A DNA stretch of 64,000 bases from Paraburkholderia sp. D15 (GTDB taxonomy: Bacteria; Pseudomonadota; Gammaproteobacteria; Burkholderiales; Burkholderiaceae): positions 3,286,001 to 3,350,000 of the forward strand of contig NZ_CP110395.1 in assembly GCF_029910215.1 (NCBI RefSeq), written 5' to 3'. How positions within the stretch are numbered: position 1 is the stretch's first letter; each line of letters starts with the position of its first letter. Positions 17,849 to 27,667 of this stretch are shown one piece after another. The translations under genes were made by a program, and so were the position numbers. Below the pieces are notes generated by a model. That model ran no database searches and was not told the DNA's origin. It worked only from the letters and a program-made list of their open reading frames with translations.

Positions 17849-19087
17849 TCAGGCGCGCTTGAACACCAGCGTGCCGTTCGTGCCGCCGAACCCGAACGAG
17901 TTCTTCAGCGCGACGTCGATCTTCATCTCCCGCGCGGTATTGGCGCAGTAATCGAGATCGCAGGCCGGATCCTGATTGAAGATGTTGATCGTCGGCGGCG
18001 ACACCTGATGATGCACGGCCAGCACGGTGAACACCGATTCCAGACCGCCGGCGCCACCGAGCAGGTGACCCGTCATCGACTTGGTCGAGTTGACGACCAT
18101 GTCCTTGGCGTGATCGCCGAACGCGCGCTTGATGCCGGTGGTTTCCGCGAGGTCGCCAAGCGGCGTGGAGGTGCCGTGAGCGTTCAGGTAATTGACCTGG
18201 TCGGCGTTGATGCCCGCGTTCTTCAGTGCGGCCACCATGCAGCGGCGTGCGCCGTCGCCGTCTTCGAGCGGCGCGGTCATGTGATAAGCGTCGCCGCTCA
18301 TGCCGTAGCCGCCGACTTCGGCGTAGATCTTCGCACCGCGTGCCTTCGCGTGTTCGTACTCTTCGAGCACCATCACGCCGGCGCCCTCGCCCAGCACGAA
18401 ACCGTCGCGGTCCTTGTCCCACGGACGGCTCGCCGTCGCCGGATCGTCATTGCGCTGCGACAGCGCGCGCGCCGCCGCGAAACCGCCGATACCGAGCGGC
18501 GACACGGTCGATTCCGCGCCGCCCGCGATCATCACATCGGCGTCGCCGTATTCGATCAGGCGCGAAGCCTCGCCGATACAGTGCAGACCCGTGGTGCACG
18601 CGGTCACGATCGCCAGATTCGGACCCTTGATGCCGAACTTGATCGACAGATGGCCGGAGATCATGTTGATGATCGACGCCGGCACGAAGAACGGCGAAAT
18701 GCGGCGCGGGCCGCGATTGAGCAGTTCGGTCTGCGTCACTTCGATCATCGGCAAACCGCCGATGCCCGAACCGACGACCACGCCGATACGCTCGGAATTC
18801 TCGTCGGTGACTTCGAGACCGCTGTCCCGCATCGCCTGGATGCCGGCGGCCACGCCGTAATGGATGAACGTATCCATGTGGCGCGCTTCCTTACCGGGGA
18901 TGTAGTCCTCGATATTGAAGCCCTTCACTTCTCCGGCGAAACGGGTCGAAAAGTTCGACGCGTCGAACTTCGTGATATTGGCAATACCCGACTTGCCGGC
19001 GACCAGATTGGCCCAGCCGTCGGCAACATTATTGCCAACAGGCGAAATCAGCCCCAGGCCTGTAACGACAACGCGACGGCGGCTCAC
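17849..19087 (-). CDS. fabF: 3-oxoacyl-[ACP] synthase II FabF
   Basis: FabF elongates acyl-ACP with malonyl-ACP and determines temperature-dependent cis-vaccenate production. I use the GTG at 19087, which has AAGGGG 6-7 bases upstream and gives a 412-aa protein starting (V/M)[11 protein letters not shown]. The catalytic triad is visible as C164 in TACTTGLH, H304 in NAHGTST and H341 in MTGHLLG. It is downstream of acpP in the same direction and 15 bp before the YgfX-like gene. Confidence 0.97.
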   Translation of the reverse strand: MSRRRVVVTGLGLISPVGNNVADGWANLVAGKSGIANITKFDASNFSTRFAGEVKGFNIEDYIPGKEARHMDTFIHYGVAAGIQAMRDSGLEVTDENSERIGVVVGSGIGGLPMIEVTQTELLNRGPRRISPFFVPASIINMISGHLSIKFGIKGPNLAIVTACTTGLHCIGEASRLIEYGDADVMIAGGAESTVSPLGIGGFAAARALSQRNDDPATASRPWDKDRDGFVLGEGAGVMVLEEYEHAKARGAKIYAEVGGYGMSGDAYHMTAPLEDGDGARRCMVAALKNAGINADQVNYLNAHGTSTPLGDLAETTGIKRAFGDHAKDMVVNSTKSMTGHLLGGAGGLESVFTVLAVHHQVSPPTINIFNQDPACDLDYCANTAREMKIDVALKNSFGFGGTNGTLVFKRA

Positions 19088-19400
19088 AGTAACCCCTTTT
19101 TCATAGATGACAAAAGCAAAAGCCACAGCGGCCACAGGAAACTGCCCCTGTATGCCCTGTGGCTGTTAAGCGCCCCATTCCCAGTGCTGCGCACCCGGTC
19201 CCCGCGATAGGGGTAAGAAAACTTCGGGCGCCCCGGCGTTTTCTTGAGAATCGGCCATTGCACGGAAAGTTGCGCTGTCGACATCGCTGGCTCCTGCATT
19301 GCAAACGGCGCGGCGAAAAAGCGCCAGCCCTGCTGGCGTCGATAACCGACACGGCAGGGCGTCATACGCCGCCAACGCAGAAACGCAGGCGCGAATGACC
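19088..19400. other. Spacer between acpP and fabF
   Basis: The 313-bp spacer separates acpP from fabF. A minus-strand frame of about 60-90 codons passes through it (with an MSTAQLSVQW stretch) but has no ribosome-binding site or recognisable domain. I see no obvious terminator, so acpP mRNA may read through to fabF. The long gap fits the usual excess of acpP message over its neighbours. Confidence 0.45.
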
Positions 19401-19640
19401 TTAGGCCTTGACGTTCGCGCGAGCGTAGTCGATCGCTTGCTGAACGGTGGTGATCTTCTCGGCTTCTTCATCCGGAATTTCCATGCCGAATTCGTCTTCG
19501 AGGGCCATCACGAGTTCAACGGTGTCGAGCGAGTCGGCGCCGAGGTCGTTCACGAACGAAGCTTCGTTCTTGATCTCAGCTTCTGCAACGCCCAGTTGTT
19601 CTGCGACGATCTTCTTGACGCGCTGTTCGATATTGTCCAT
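19401..19640 (-). CDS. acpP: Acyl carrier protein
   Basis: AcpP is the 79-aa carrier of growing acyl chains. The phosphopantetheine serine is S37 in [15 protein letters not shown]. It is modified by AcpS encoded in the same block. The ATG at 19640 has an excellent GGAGGGG ribosome-binding site 3-9 bases upstream. The longer frame starting upstream is not used. The protein is strongly acidic, as expected. Confidence 0.99.
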
Positions 19641-19791
19641 TACCCCTCCAAGGGAAAAGAAGTTCAAAAATACAGGTGCGCGCATTTTATCAGGTTTGAC
19701 CCGGCAAAAAAGCGGCGCATCGGGTTGCTGTCAAGGCATGCGCCTTACGCTTTTGCAAACGCATCAAGGCGCGGATAGTAACCGAATTTGG

Positions 19792-20541
19792 TTACGACAT
19801 GTACATTCCGCCGTTCACATGCAGGGTCGTGCCGGTGATATAGCCTGCTTGCGGCGACGCCAGGAACACGACGGCATGCGCGATATCTTCCGGGCTGCCG
19901 AGACGGCCGAGCGGAATCTGCGTCTTCAGCGCGGTTTGCTGCTCTTCCGGCAGGGACTTGGTCATGTCGGTGTCGATAAAACCCGGCGCGACGCAATTCA
20001 CCGTGATGCCGCGGCTGCCGATTTCGCGCGCGAGCGCACGCGTCATGCCGGCGACGCCCGCTTTCGCGGCCGCGTAGTTCGCCTGGCCCGCATTGCCGGA
20101 CGAACCGACCACCGACGTGATGTTGATGATGCGACCACCTTTGGCCTTCATCATCGGGCGCAGTACCGCGCGCGACAGACGGAACACCGAACGCAGATTG
20201 GTGTCGATCACCGCGTCCCAGTCGTCATCCTTCATGCGCATGGCCAGTTGATCCTGCGTGATGCCGGCATTGTTCACCAGCACGTGCAGCGCGCCGAATT
20301 CCTTGACCGTGCCGTCGATCAATGCATCGGCCGCGGCCGCGTCGTTCACGTCGAGTACCGCGCCGCGACCGCTCACGCCGGCTGCGCTGAATGCTTCGCT
20401 GATGGCGGCCGCGCCGCTTTCGCTGGTCGCCGTGCCGATCACCGTCGCGCCCTGGCGCGCCAGTTCCATCGCGATCGCGCGGCCGATACCGCGCGATGCG
20501 CCCGTCACGATTGCGATCTGCTTGTCGAGAGTCTTTTCCAT
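19792..20541 (-). CDS. fabG: 3-oxoacyl-[ACP] reductase FabG
   Basis: FabG carries out the NADPH-dependent reduction of 3-oxoacyl-ACP, the first reductive step of each elongation cycle. The 249-aa short-chain dehydrogenase has TGASRGIG for cofactor binding, the NNAG motif, and the catalytic S143, Y156 and K160 (YAAAK). It lies between fabD and acpP. Confidence 0.97.
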   Translation of the reverse strand: MEKTLDKQIAIVTGASRGIGRAIAMELARQGATVIGTATSESGAAAISEAFSAAGVSGRGAVLDVNDAAAADALIDGTVKEFGALHVLVNNAGITQDQLAMRMKDDDWDAVIDTNLRSVFRLSRAVLRPMMKAKGGRIINITSVVGSSGNAGQANYAAAKAGVAGMTRALAREIGSRGITVNCVAPGFIDTDMTKSLPEEQQTALKTQIPLGRLGSPEDIAHAVVFLASPQAGYITGTTLHVNGGMYMS

Positions 20542-20684
20542 CTGTCAGTCCGAATGCCCTTCGGAGGGCTGATTGATTGCCTGATTGCCTGATTGCCGAA
20601 ACGGCGTTGCGCTTGCCGGGCACGTCGCGGCCGTTCCCGGGCCTGACGCCCTCCGGCCACGCCGTACAGGGCGCGCGGCGGCGT

Positions 20685-21620
20685 TTAGCCTGCCGTCACG
20701 AGCTTAAGCGTTTCTTCGAGCGACGCCGGATCGAACACCGAAGCGCCGACCAGATTCCCGTCGATGCGCTTGGTCAGACCCGCGAGCACCTTGCCCGGAC
20801 CGCACTCGATCACGTGCGTGACGCCCTGCGCGGCAATCGCCTGCACGCTCTCGACCCAACGCACCGCGCCGGCCGCCTGACGCACCAGCGCATCCTTGAT
20901 CTGCGCAGGCTCGTTGACCACGGCGACGTCGACGTTGTTGACGACGGGAATGGACGGCACCTGCACGTTGACGCTCGCCAGATACTCGCGCAGCTGGTCC
21001 GACGCCGGCTTGAGCAGCGACGAATGGAACGGTGCCGATACCGGCAGCGGCAGCGCGCGCTTCGCGCCCTTCGCCTTCGCCACTTCGCAGGCCTTCTCGA
21101 CCGCGGCCTTGTGGCCCGCGATCACGACTTGCGCCGGCGCATTGAAATTCACCGCTTCGACGATACCCGCCGCCGACGCTTCCGCGCACACCGCGCGCAC
21201 CGTGTCGTCGTCGAGGCCGAGAATCGCGGCCATGCCGCCTTCGCCGACCGGCACCGCCGTCTGCATCGCCTGCGCGCGGAAACGCACGAGCGGCACGGCA
21301 TCGCGGAACGCGATCGCGCCCGCCGCGACCAGCGCCGTGTATTCGCCGAGGCTATGACCCGCGACGATCGACGGCAGCGGGCCGCCTGCCTGCTGCCACG
21401 CACGATAGATCGCGTAGGCGGCGGTCAGCATGACCGGCTGGGTGTTGGTGGTGAGATTCAGATCGTCGGCGGGGCCTTCGGCGATCAGCTTGCCGAGGTC
21501 CTGATTGAGTGCATCGGAGGCTTCCTGAACCGTCTCGCGCACGATCGCGTGATCGGCGAACGCGTTGAGCATGCCCACGGTCTGCGAGCCCTGGCCAGGA
21601 AAAACGAACGCAAATTTCAT
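20685..21620 (-). CDS. fabD: Malonyl-CoA:ACP transacylase FabD
   Basis: FabD loads malonate from CoA onto AcpP. The 311-aa protein starts MKFAFVFPGQGSQTVGM and has the active-site serine S90 in AGHSLGEYTALVAAG. The frame is open for another 39 codons upstream, but the family start is the ATG at 21620. Confidence 0.97.
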   Translation of the reverse strand: MKFAFVFPGQGSQTVGMLNAFADHAIVRETVQEASDALNQDLGKLIAEGPADDLNLTTNTQPVMLTAAYAIYRAWQQAGGPLPSIVAGHSLGEYTALVAAGAIAFRDAVPLVRFRAQAMQTAVPVGEGGMAAILGLDDDTVRAVCAEASAAGIVEAVNFNAPAQVVIAGHKAAVEKACEVAKAKGAKRALPLPVSAPFHSSLLKPASDQLREYLASVNVQVPSIPVVNNVDVAVVNEPAQIKDALVRQAAGAVRWVESVQAIAAQGVTHVIECGPGKVLAGLTKRIDGNLVGASVFDPASLEETLKLVTAG

Positions 21621-21747
21621 AACGTCCCCAAAATCGAATGAGTCGGATGTGGGTGGCGCGGCGCGCGGGCGTCGAGCGAAAATCGCACCGATGCGCACGC
21701 CAGCAGGCACGGGTGCCACGAGCGGCACCCGTCGCACGTCGCCGCGA

Positions 21748-22737
21748 TCAGTAGCGGATGACCGACGCGCCCCACGTGAAGCCGCCGCCGACGCCTTCGA
21801 TCAGCACGTTCTGGCCGCGCTTGATGCGGCCGTCGCGCACCGCGACGTCGAATGCGAGCGGAATGGACGCAGCCGACGTATTGCCGTGCTCGCCCACCGT
21901 GACGACCATGCGCTCCTGCGGCAAGCCGAGCTTGCGGCAGGTGCTTTGCATGATGCGGATATTGGCTTGATGCGGAATCAGCCAGTCGATCTGATCGGCC
22001 GACAGATTGGCCTTGGCAAGCGCCTCGACCGCGACCTTTTCGAGCACGTTGACGGCAAGCTTGAAGACCGCCTGACCGTCCATGTGCAGGAACGCGCTAC
22101 CTTCGATCACGCCGCCGTTCACGTTGCCCGGCGTGCAGAGAATGTTCGAGTGGCTGCCGTCCGCGTGCAACGCGCTAGCCAGCACGCCCGGTTCGTCGGA
22201 GGCCTGCAGGATCACCGCGCCGGCGCCGTCGCCGAACAGCACGCAGGTGGTGCGGTCCTTGAAATCGAGAATGCGCGAGAAGGTCTCAGCGCCGATCACC
22301 AGCGCCGTGCGGTGCTGGCCGCTGCGAATGAAACTGTCCGCCGTCGCGACCGCGTACGCGAAGCCCGAGCAGACCGCCTGCACGTCGAACGCCGCGCCAT
22401 TGTTCTTGATGCCGAGCTTATTCTGCAACAGACACGCGGTACTCGGAAACACGAAGTCCGGCGTGGAGGTAGCGACGATGATGAGGTCGATGGACTGCGG
22501 ATCGACGTCCGCCGCTTCGATCGCGCGCTGCGCGGCGATCAGCGCGAGGTCGCTGGTCGTGACATCGGGTTCGGCGAAGTGACGCGCATGAATGCCCGTG
22601 CGGGCGACGATCCATTCGTCACTGGTCTCGACGCCCTGGCGGGCGAGACGTTCGGCCAGATCCTGATTGGTGACGCGACCGGGCGGCAGGTAGCTGCCGG
22701 TGCCCAGCACGCGGGAATAAATTGTCGATTGAGCCAT
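21748..22737 (-). CDS. fabH: 3-oxoacyl-[ACP] synthase III FabH
   Basis: FabH starts fatty acid synthesis by condensing acetyl-CoA with malonyl-ACP. The 329-aa protein has the catalytic cysteine C123 ([10 protein letters not shown]), the histidine in PHQANIRIM and the asparagine in HGNTSAAS. Its ATG overlaps the plsX stop by one base (TAATG), which indicates translational coupling. Confidence 0.97.
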   Translation of the reverse strand: MAQSTIYSRVLGTGSYLPPGRVTNQDLAERLARQGVETSDEWIVARTGIHARHFAEPDVTTSDLALIAAQRAIEAADVDPQSIDLIIVATSTPDFVFPSTACLLQNKLGIKNNGAAFDVQAVCSGFAYAVATADSFIRSGQHRTALVIGAETFSRILDFKDRTTCVLFGDGAGAVILQASDEPGVLASALHADGSHSNILCTPGNVNGGVIEGSAFLHMDGQAVFKLAVNVLEKVAVEALAKANLSADQIDWLIPHQANIRIMQSTCRKLGLPQERMVVTVGEHGNTSAASIPLAFDVAVRDGRIKRGQNVLIEGVGGGFTWGASVIRY

Positions 22738-23843
22738 TATGCCTTCGAGGATTGCGCAGCGTAGGGCTCGGCAGGCTGGCCCGCGATCGGGCTTGCGTGG
22801 CCCGCGCCGCTCGCGTCGCGCTGTGCCTGTTCGAGAGAACCGGCGTTCTCTTCCATGGATCGCGCAAGGCGTTCCAGCACGCCGTTTTTGACGGCATCAT
22901 ACCCGCGTTTGATAGCCCACTCAAACCCGTAGGCGTCTGCCGATCCGTGGCTTTTGATCACGAGTCCGCGCAGACCGAGCAACGCGGCGCCGTTGTATTG
23001 GCGATGATCGACGCGCTTCTTGAAGCGCATCAATACCGGCAGCGCCAGCACGGCCATGACCTTGGTGAGCCACGAACGGCCGAACTCTTCCTTGATCATG
23101 TCGTTGAGCATCTGCGCGAGACCTTCCGACGTCTTCAGCGCGACGTTGCCGACGAAGCCGTCGCAGACGATCACGTCGACCGTGCCCTTGAAGATGTCGT
23201 TGCCTTCCACGTTGCCGTGGAAGTTCAGCGTGCTTGCGCGCAACAGTTCGCCGGCCCGCTTGATGGTGTCGTTGCCCTTGATGACTTCTTCGCCGATGTT
23301 GAGCAGGCCGATGGTGGGCCGCTCCTTGCCTTCGATCGCCGAGACGAGCGCGTGCCCCATCTCCGCGAACTGCAGCAGATGCTGCGGTTCGCAGTCGACG
23401 TTGGCGCCCAGGTCGAGCATGGTCGTATAGCCGTCGGGATTGGGCAGTGCGAACGCGATGGCCGGGCGTTCGATGCCCGGCAGCGTTTTCAGCACGTAGC
23501 GCGACACCGCCATCAATGCGCCGGTATTGCCGGCGGAGACGCAGGCTTGCGCCTCGCCTTCCTTAACACGGTTCAGCGCCACGCGCATGGATGAATCTTT
23601 TTTCTTGCGCAGCGCGACTTCAACCGGATCGTCCATGGCGACGATCTCGGTAGCAGGCACGACGGTCAGCGCCGGCAGGTCTTGTGCCTTCAACTTCTTC
23701 AGCTGTGCACGAATCGCAGTTTCAATGCCGACGAGCAGCAGTTGCGCGTCGGGATGCGAACGAGCGAAGTTGACGGCAGCGGGAACGGTCACGGACGGGC
23801 CGTGGTCGCCTCCCATGCAATCTATCGTGAGCTTTACTGTCAT
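22737..23843 (-). CDS. plsX: Phosphate acyltransferase PlsX
   Basis: PlsX makes acyl-phosphate from acyl-ACP, feeding PlsY and phospholipid synthesis. The 368-aa protein starts [16 protein letters not shown], the family signature, and has [14 protein letters not shown]. It lies between rpmF and fabH in the order conserved across many bacteria. The C-terminus is a short Ala/Pro-rich tail. Confidence 0.97.
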   Translation of the reverse strand: MTVKLTIDCMGGDHGPSVTVPAAVNFARSHPDAQLLLVGIETAIRAQLKKLKAQDLPALTVVPATEIVAMDDPVEVALRKKKDSSMRVALNRVKEGEAQACVSAGNTGALMAVSRYVLKTLPGIERPAIAFALPNPDGYTTMLDLGANVDCEPQHLLQFAEMGHALVSAIEGKERPTIGLLNIGEEVIKGNDTIKRAGELLRASTLNFHGNVEGNDIFKGTVDVIVCDGFVGNVALKTSEGLAQMLNDMIKEEFGRSWLTKVMAVLALPVLMRFKKRVDHRQYNGAALLGLRGLVIKSHGSADAYGFEWAIKRGYDAVKNGVLERLARSMEENAGSLEQAQRDASGAGHASPIAGQPAEPYAAQSSKA

Positions 23844-23914
23844 GGAGTGCGACGAGTTTCAGACGCCCTGCATGGGACCGCTGCGGGCGCTGACGCGCCG
23901 TTTGCGATCGACAC

Positions 23915-23946
23915 AAAAAAGCGGCAGTTGAATGCCGCCTTTTTGC
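23915..23946 (-). terminator. Hairpin/terminator between rpmF and plsX
   Basis: On the minus strand a GGCGGCA / TGCCGC stem with a 6-base loop is followed by TTTTTTGTG. The complementary A and T runs flank the stem, so it can act on both strands. It lies inside an operon that is normally cotranscribed, which suggests partial termination that favours rpmF message over plsX. Confidence 0.75.
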
Positions 23947-24015
23947 CGAGCCGGGAAAATGTCAAGCGAGCCGATCGCCACGCGGAACGCCAAAGGGCGC
24001 AACGCAGTGAAACGA

Positions 24016-24195
24016 TTAGTCGTTCTTCGTCTTGACGACTTTCTTGCCGCGATAGTAGCCGTTCGGGCTAACGTGGTGACGCAGATGCACTTCGCCCGTG
24101 CTCGGTTCCACGGCCAGCGGCGCTGCCGTCAGGAAATCGTGCGAACGGTGCATGCCGCGCTTCGACGGCGACTTCTTGTTTTGTTGAACTGCCAT
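24016..24195 (-). CDS. rpmF: 50S ribosomal protein L32
   Basis: The 59-aa basic protein starts [20 protein letters not shown] and ends with a Lys-rich tail (KKVVKTKND). It is the non-zinc type, lacking the four-cysteine motif. AGGAGT lies 5-10 bases before the ATG. It is followed by a partial terminator and plsX, and preceded by the DUF177 gene, the usual arrangement. Confidence 0.98.
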
Positions 24196-24296
24196 GACTA
24201 ACTCCTAAAAATTTTCCGAATTCTAACACAGCCCGATCCGGTGTCCGCCACTGGCCGAATGGCCAGTGCGCCCGCATCGCGCTCCCATGCAACTGT

Positions 24297-24938
24297 TCAA
24301 TGCTTCTTGTCGTCCGACCCGCGCTTGAGGCTTTCGAGCGCCGCGAACGGATTGGGCCGTTCGGGCTCGGCGCCCTCATCGGCTTCGTCCAGCGCGGCGT
24401 CTTCGCCCTCGCCTTCCGTGCCATCCGCACCCGAGAGGAGACTCTCGTGCACTTCAGGACAGACTTCGTGCTTCGGCACGAGCGGCAGGGAAAGCAGCAA
24501 CTCTTCTTCGATCAAGTCGACGAGATCGAACTGGCGCGAGCCCACGATCACTTCGACTTCATCCTCGTCGAGCGGAAACTCTTCGGCTTCCGCCTCAGTG
24601 TTGACGATCCGGTAAGTTGCATCGACGTTGAACGCCTGCAAGTACGGCGTCATGCACCGCTGACATTCGAGCCAGGCGGCGCCGTGAACCGCCAGCCTCA
24701 AATACGGCTGCGGACCCTCGGTGCCGTCGTCCTGCAATTCCGGCTGCGTCGCGCCTTCGGCCTGCCAGGTGAACGCGGTATCGCGGTCTGGCGCTTCAGC
24801 CGGGACTTCGTTTAACATGCGCGGCAGTTGCGAGACGCGCACGACACCCGCGGCCTGACGCCCACTCCGCGCAAATTCGAACAGATCGAGACTGTGCGGG
24901 TCGGACAGACCTGCAGGGTTGCCAGGATGTTGAGTCAT
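24297..24938 (-). CDS. DUF177 / YceD-family protein (23S rRNA accumulation protein)
   Basis: The 213-aa acidic protein belongs to the YceD/DUF177 family, whose members are encoded upstream of rpmF and affect 23S rRNA accumulation. A CxxC pair (CQRCM, near residue 97) and the acidic segment EEFPLDEDEVEVIVG are family features, and the C-terminus is a low-complexity acidic tail. The ATG at 24938 has AGGAG 7 bases upstream. It is the first gene after the strong promoter at 25075-25103. Confidence 0.9.
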   Translation of the reverse strand: MTQHPGNPAGLSDPHSLDLFEFARSGRQAAGVVRVSQLPRMLNEVPAEAPDRDTAFTWQAEGATQPELQDDGTEGPQPYLRLAVHGAAWLECQRCMTPYLQAFNVDATYRIVNTEAEAEEFPLDEDEVEVIVGSRQFDLVDLIEEELLLSLPLVPKHEVCPEVHESLLSGADGTEGEGEDAALDEADEGAEPERPNPFAALESLKRGSDDKKH

Positions 24939-25074
24939 GTGCGCTCCTGCGTCGGCAAGAAATTCCGCCGGGGTGAATCGGCTTGCGAAACAGCTTGTGA
25001 ACCAGAGGCTTCGTACGACCACCTTGTACGCACCCAGACCCACCTAGCGCAAGCATACCGATGAAAAGCCCGAA

Positions 25075-25103
25075 ATCATATCCGTATTGTCTTTTCGAGT
25101 CAA
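25075..25103 (-). promoter_or_regulatory. Strong sigma-70 promoter for DUF177-rpmF-plsX-fab genes
   Basis: On the minus strand, TTGACT (25103-25098) and TATGAT (25080-25075) are separated by exactly 17 bp. Each hexamer differs from consensus at one position. The predicted start is near 25068, giving a leader of about 130 nt before the DUF177 ATG. Confidence 0.85.
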
Positions 25104-25174
25104 ACACTTAAGCCCGTACGCGCGACGCTGCCGCGCCACCGCGTACGCCCCGCTTCACCCGCCGTCAATTGCCC

Positions 25175-25789
25175 ATGCCAGACTCCCTCAATCGCCCGCC
25201 ACGTCTGATTCTGGCGTCGAGTTCGCGCTACCGCCGCGAACTGCTCGAACGCCTGCGCGTGCCGTTCGACGTCATCGTGCCCGCCATCGACGAAACGCCG
25301 CACGCCGGCGAAACGCCCGAAGCGACCGCCCTGCGCCTCGCCGAAGCGAAGGCACGCGCCGTCGCAACCAGCCTCGGTGCCGGCGAGGCCGCGCTCGTGA
25401 TCGGCTCCGACCAGGTCGCCACCTACGACGGCCTGCAAATCGGCAAACCCGGCACGCACGAGAAGGCGCTCGGTCAATTGCAGGCAATGCGCGGCCGGGA
25501 AGTCCTGTTTCATAGCGCGTTGTGTCTTTACGACAGCCGCACCGGCTCGGTACAAACGCTCGACGTGATCACCCGCGTGCAATTCCGTGACTTGCCCGAC
25601 GCGTCGCTGGAAGCCTATCTGCGTGCCGAAACGCCGTATGACGTCGCCGGCAGCGCCAAATCGGAAGGGCTCGGCATCGCGCTGCTCGAAGCGATTCATT
25701 CCGACGATCCGACCGCGCTGGTCGGCCTGCCGTTGATCGCGCTGTCGCGCATGTTGCTCGCCGCGGGTTATCCGCTTCTGGGGGTTTGA
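25175..25789 (+). CDS. Maf/YceF-family nucleotide pyrophosphatase
   Basis: Maf-family proteins hydrolyse modified or canonical nucleoside triphosphates; the YceF branch prefers m7GTP. The 204-aa protein has LILASSSRYRRELLERL near the N-terminus, the conserved EATALRLAEAKARAVA helix, and IGSDQVATYDG with the catalytic Asp. I prefer the ATG at 25175 over a TTG two codons earlier. The gene is divergent from DUF177-rpmF, a conserved neighbourhood for YceF. The RsmI-like gene starts at the base after its TGA. Confidence 0.94.
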   Translation: MPDSLNRPPRLILASSSRYRRELLERLRVPFDVIVPAIDETPHAGETPEATALRLAEAKARAVATSLGAGEAALVIGSDQVATYDGLQIGKPGTHEKALGQLQAMRGREVLFHSALCLYDSRTGSVQTLDVITRVQFRDLPDASLEAYLRAETPYDVAGSAKSEGLGIALLEAIHSDDPTALVGLPLIALSRMLLAAGYPLLGV

Positions 25790-26509
25790 ATGAGCGGCAC
25801 GCTATATCTGATTCCGAACACGCTGGGCGAAGGCGACGCCGACGCGCTCGACGCCGTCCTGCCCGCGCCCGTGCGGGCCCGCGCCGCGTCGCTGCACTAT
25901 TACATCGGCGAAAACGCCAAGACTACGCGCGCATTTCTCAAGAAAGTCGGCACCGAGCGGCCGATCCAGGAAATCGAAATTCGCGAACTGAACGTCAACA
26001 CGCCGGCCGGCGAGATCGACAAGCTGCTCGCCCCATTGCTGGCGGGCACGGACGCGGGGCTCGTCTCCGAAGCCGGCTGCCCGGCGGTGGCGGATCCGGG
26101 CGCGTTGCTGGTGCGGCGCGCGCACGAGCGCGGGGTGAAAGTGGTGCCGTTCGTCGGGCCGAGTTCGATCTTGCTGGCCTTGATGGCATCGGGACTCAAC
26201 GGCCAGAGCTTTGCATTCCACGGCTATCTTCCCGTCGATGCCACCGAGCGCGCCAAGCGTCTGCGCGATCTGGAGCAACAGTCGCGCAAGAGCCGGCAGA
26301 CGCAGATTTTTATCGAGACTCCGTACCGGAATCGGGCGTTGCTGGACACGTTACTCTCGACCTGCGCGCCGTCCACGCTGGTTTGCGTCGCGGTGGATTT
26401 GACGCTGGAGACGGAAACCATCGCCAGTCATAGCGTGGCCGACTGGAAGAAGAAGCCGGCGATCGACCTGCATAAACGGCCGGCGATTTTTCTGATTCTG
26501 GCTGTTTGA
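25790..26509 (+). CDS. RsmI-like SAM-dependent methyltransferase (tetrapyrrole-methylase fold)
   Basis: The 239-aa protein has the tetrapyrrole-methylase fold used by RsmI (16S rRNA 2'-O-C1402 methyltransferase). The SAM-binding segments are VSEAGCPAVADPGALLVRRA and VPFVGPSSILLALMASG. The spacing and the divergent N-terminus (SGTLYLIPNTLGEG) point to the shorter paralogous group rather than canonical RsmI of about 290 aa. The substrate is therefore uncertain. It begins directly after the maf stop, so the two are coupled. Confidence 0.83.
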   Translation: MSGTLYLIPNTLGEGDADALDAVLPAPVRARAASLHYYIGENAKTTRAFLKKVGTERPIQEIEIRELNVNTPAGEIDKLLAPLLAGTDAGLVSEAGCPAVADPGALLVRRAHERGVKVVPFVGPSSILLALMASGLNGQSFAFHGYLPVDATERAKRLRDLEQQSRKSRQTQIFIETPYRNRALLDTLLSTCAPSTLVCVAVDLTLETETIASHSVADWKKKPAIDLHKRPAIFLILAV

Positions 26510-26571
26510 TTGCGAGGTTGGCGACTGCGTTGGCAATGGTGAGCCAATGCCGGCGAGCACAACCACCCAAC

Positions 26572-26612
26572 AAAAACCCCGCGCGATCGTCATTCGATCG
26601 CGCGGGGTTTTT
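26572..26612. terminator. Bidirectional terminator between RsmI-like and SppA-like genes
   Basis: An 18-bp perfect inverted repeat has CCCCGCGCGATCG and CGATCGCGCGGGG arms, a 5-base loop, and A5 on the left with T5 on the right. It sits between convergent genes. Confidence 0.95.
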
Positions 26613-26635
26613 GCTTTAACGCGGCGCTAACGCGA

Positions 26636-27640
26636 TCAGTGCAGGTTCAGCTTCGCACCCAACGCCATCGCCCGAACGGCGCCGCCACCCACCGCCGCGC
26701 CAAATTTGCGCGCAACGCGATCCGTAATGCTTTCTTTGACCGTGTAATCGACGATATCCGGCGCCTTGAACAGGTCGCGCGCCACGTAGTCGGCGTCGCC
26801 GAAACCATCGGCCAGACCGAGTTCGACGCTTTTTTGTCCGGTCCAGAAGAGCCCCGAGAACATATCCGGCGTTTCGTGCAGGCGCTTGCCACGGCCCTGG
26901 CGCACCGCATCGATGAACTGCGCGTGAATCTGATCGAGCATGTCTTGGGCATGTTGATCCATCTTCGGCGTTTCCGGCGAGAACGGATCGAAAAAGCCCT
27001 TGTTTTCACCCGATGTATGCAACCGACGCTGGATACCGAGCTTGTCCATCAAGCCAGTGAAACCGAAGCTATCCATCAACACGCCGATCGACCCGACGAT
27101 GCTCGCCTTGTCGACATAAATCTTGTCGGCGGCCGCCGCCGCGTAGTAGCCGCCCGACGCGCACATATCGCCGACCACGACATACAACGGAATAGATGGA
27201 TACTTCGCCCGCAGCCGGCGGATTTCGTTGTAGATGATGCCCGCCTGCACCGGACTGCCGCCTGGGCTATTGCAGCGCAGGATCACGCCGGCCGTGCCGG
27301 CGTCGTCGAAGGCGCTGTCCAGTGCCGTGTTGATATCTTCGGCGTTTGCATTGGTATCCGCCGCGATTTCGCCGTCAAGCGTCACCATCGCCGTGTGCCG
27401 CCCGCTGGTGGCAACCTTGTCGCCGGAGAAATCGACCGCGCCCCAGATCGCCAGCACCAGCACGATCAGAAACACGAAACGGAAAAAGATCTTCCAGCGT
27501 CGCGCCGCGCGCTGCTCGTTGACTGCCGCGAGCGCAATGCGCTCGAGCGCCGCGCGCTCCCAGCCGGGTTCATCGGCAGGCGAACGGGGACGCCCCGTCA
27601 AGGACGGTTCCTTCGGCTCGGGAGTCAAATTGTCAGGCAT
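26636..27640 (-). CDS. S49-family signal peptide peptidase (SppA/SohB-like)
   Basis: This membrane-bound serine protease degrades cleaved signal peptides. The 334-aa protein has a cytoplasmic N-terminus, one membrane helix (about residues 50-68), the NSPGGSPVQAG segment, the nucleophile serine in CASGGYYAAAAADKIY, and the general-base lysine in TSGENKGFFDPF. It has a single domain (short SppA type). It is the last gene of the rluC-gph-Rieske group, 27 bp after the Rieske gene. Confidence 0.93.
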   Translation of the reverse strand: MPDNLTPEPKEPSLTGRPRSPADEPGWERAALERIALAAVNEQRAARRWKIFFRFVFLIVLVLAIWGAVDFSGDKVATSGRHTAMVTLDGEIAADTNANAEDINTALDSAFDDAGTAGVILRCNSPGGSPVQAGIIYNEIRRLRAKYPSIPLYVVVGDMCASGGYYAAAAADKIYVDKASIVGSIGVLMDSFGFTGLMDKLGIQRRLHTSGENKGFFDPFSPETPKMDQHAQDMLDQIHAQFIDAVRQGRGKRLHETPDMFSGLFWTGQKSVELGLADGFGDADYVARDLFKAPDIVDYTVKESITDRVARKFGAAVGGGAVRAMALGAKLNLH

Positions 27641-27667
27641 TCGGAGTGGAAAATTCGAAGAGGAAAC

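Noticed and set aside
19084..19365. A 93-codon minus-strand frame in the acpP-fabF spacer
   Set aside because: It has no ribosome-binding site and no domain, and it overlaps the fabF start region, so it is treated as chance.
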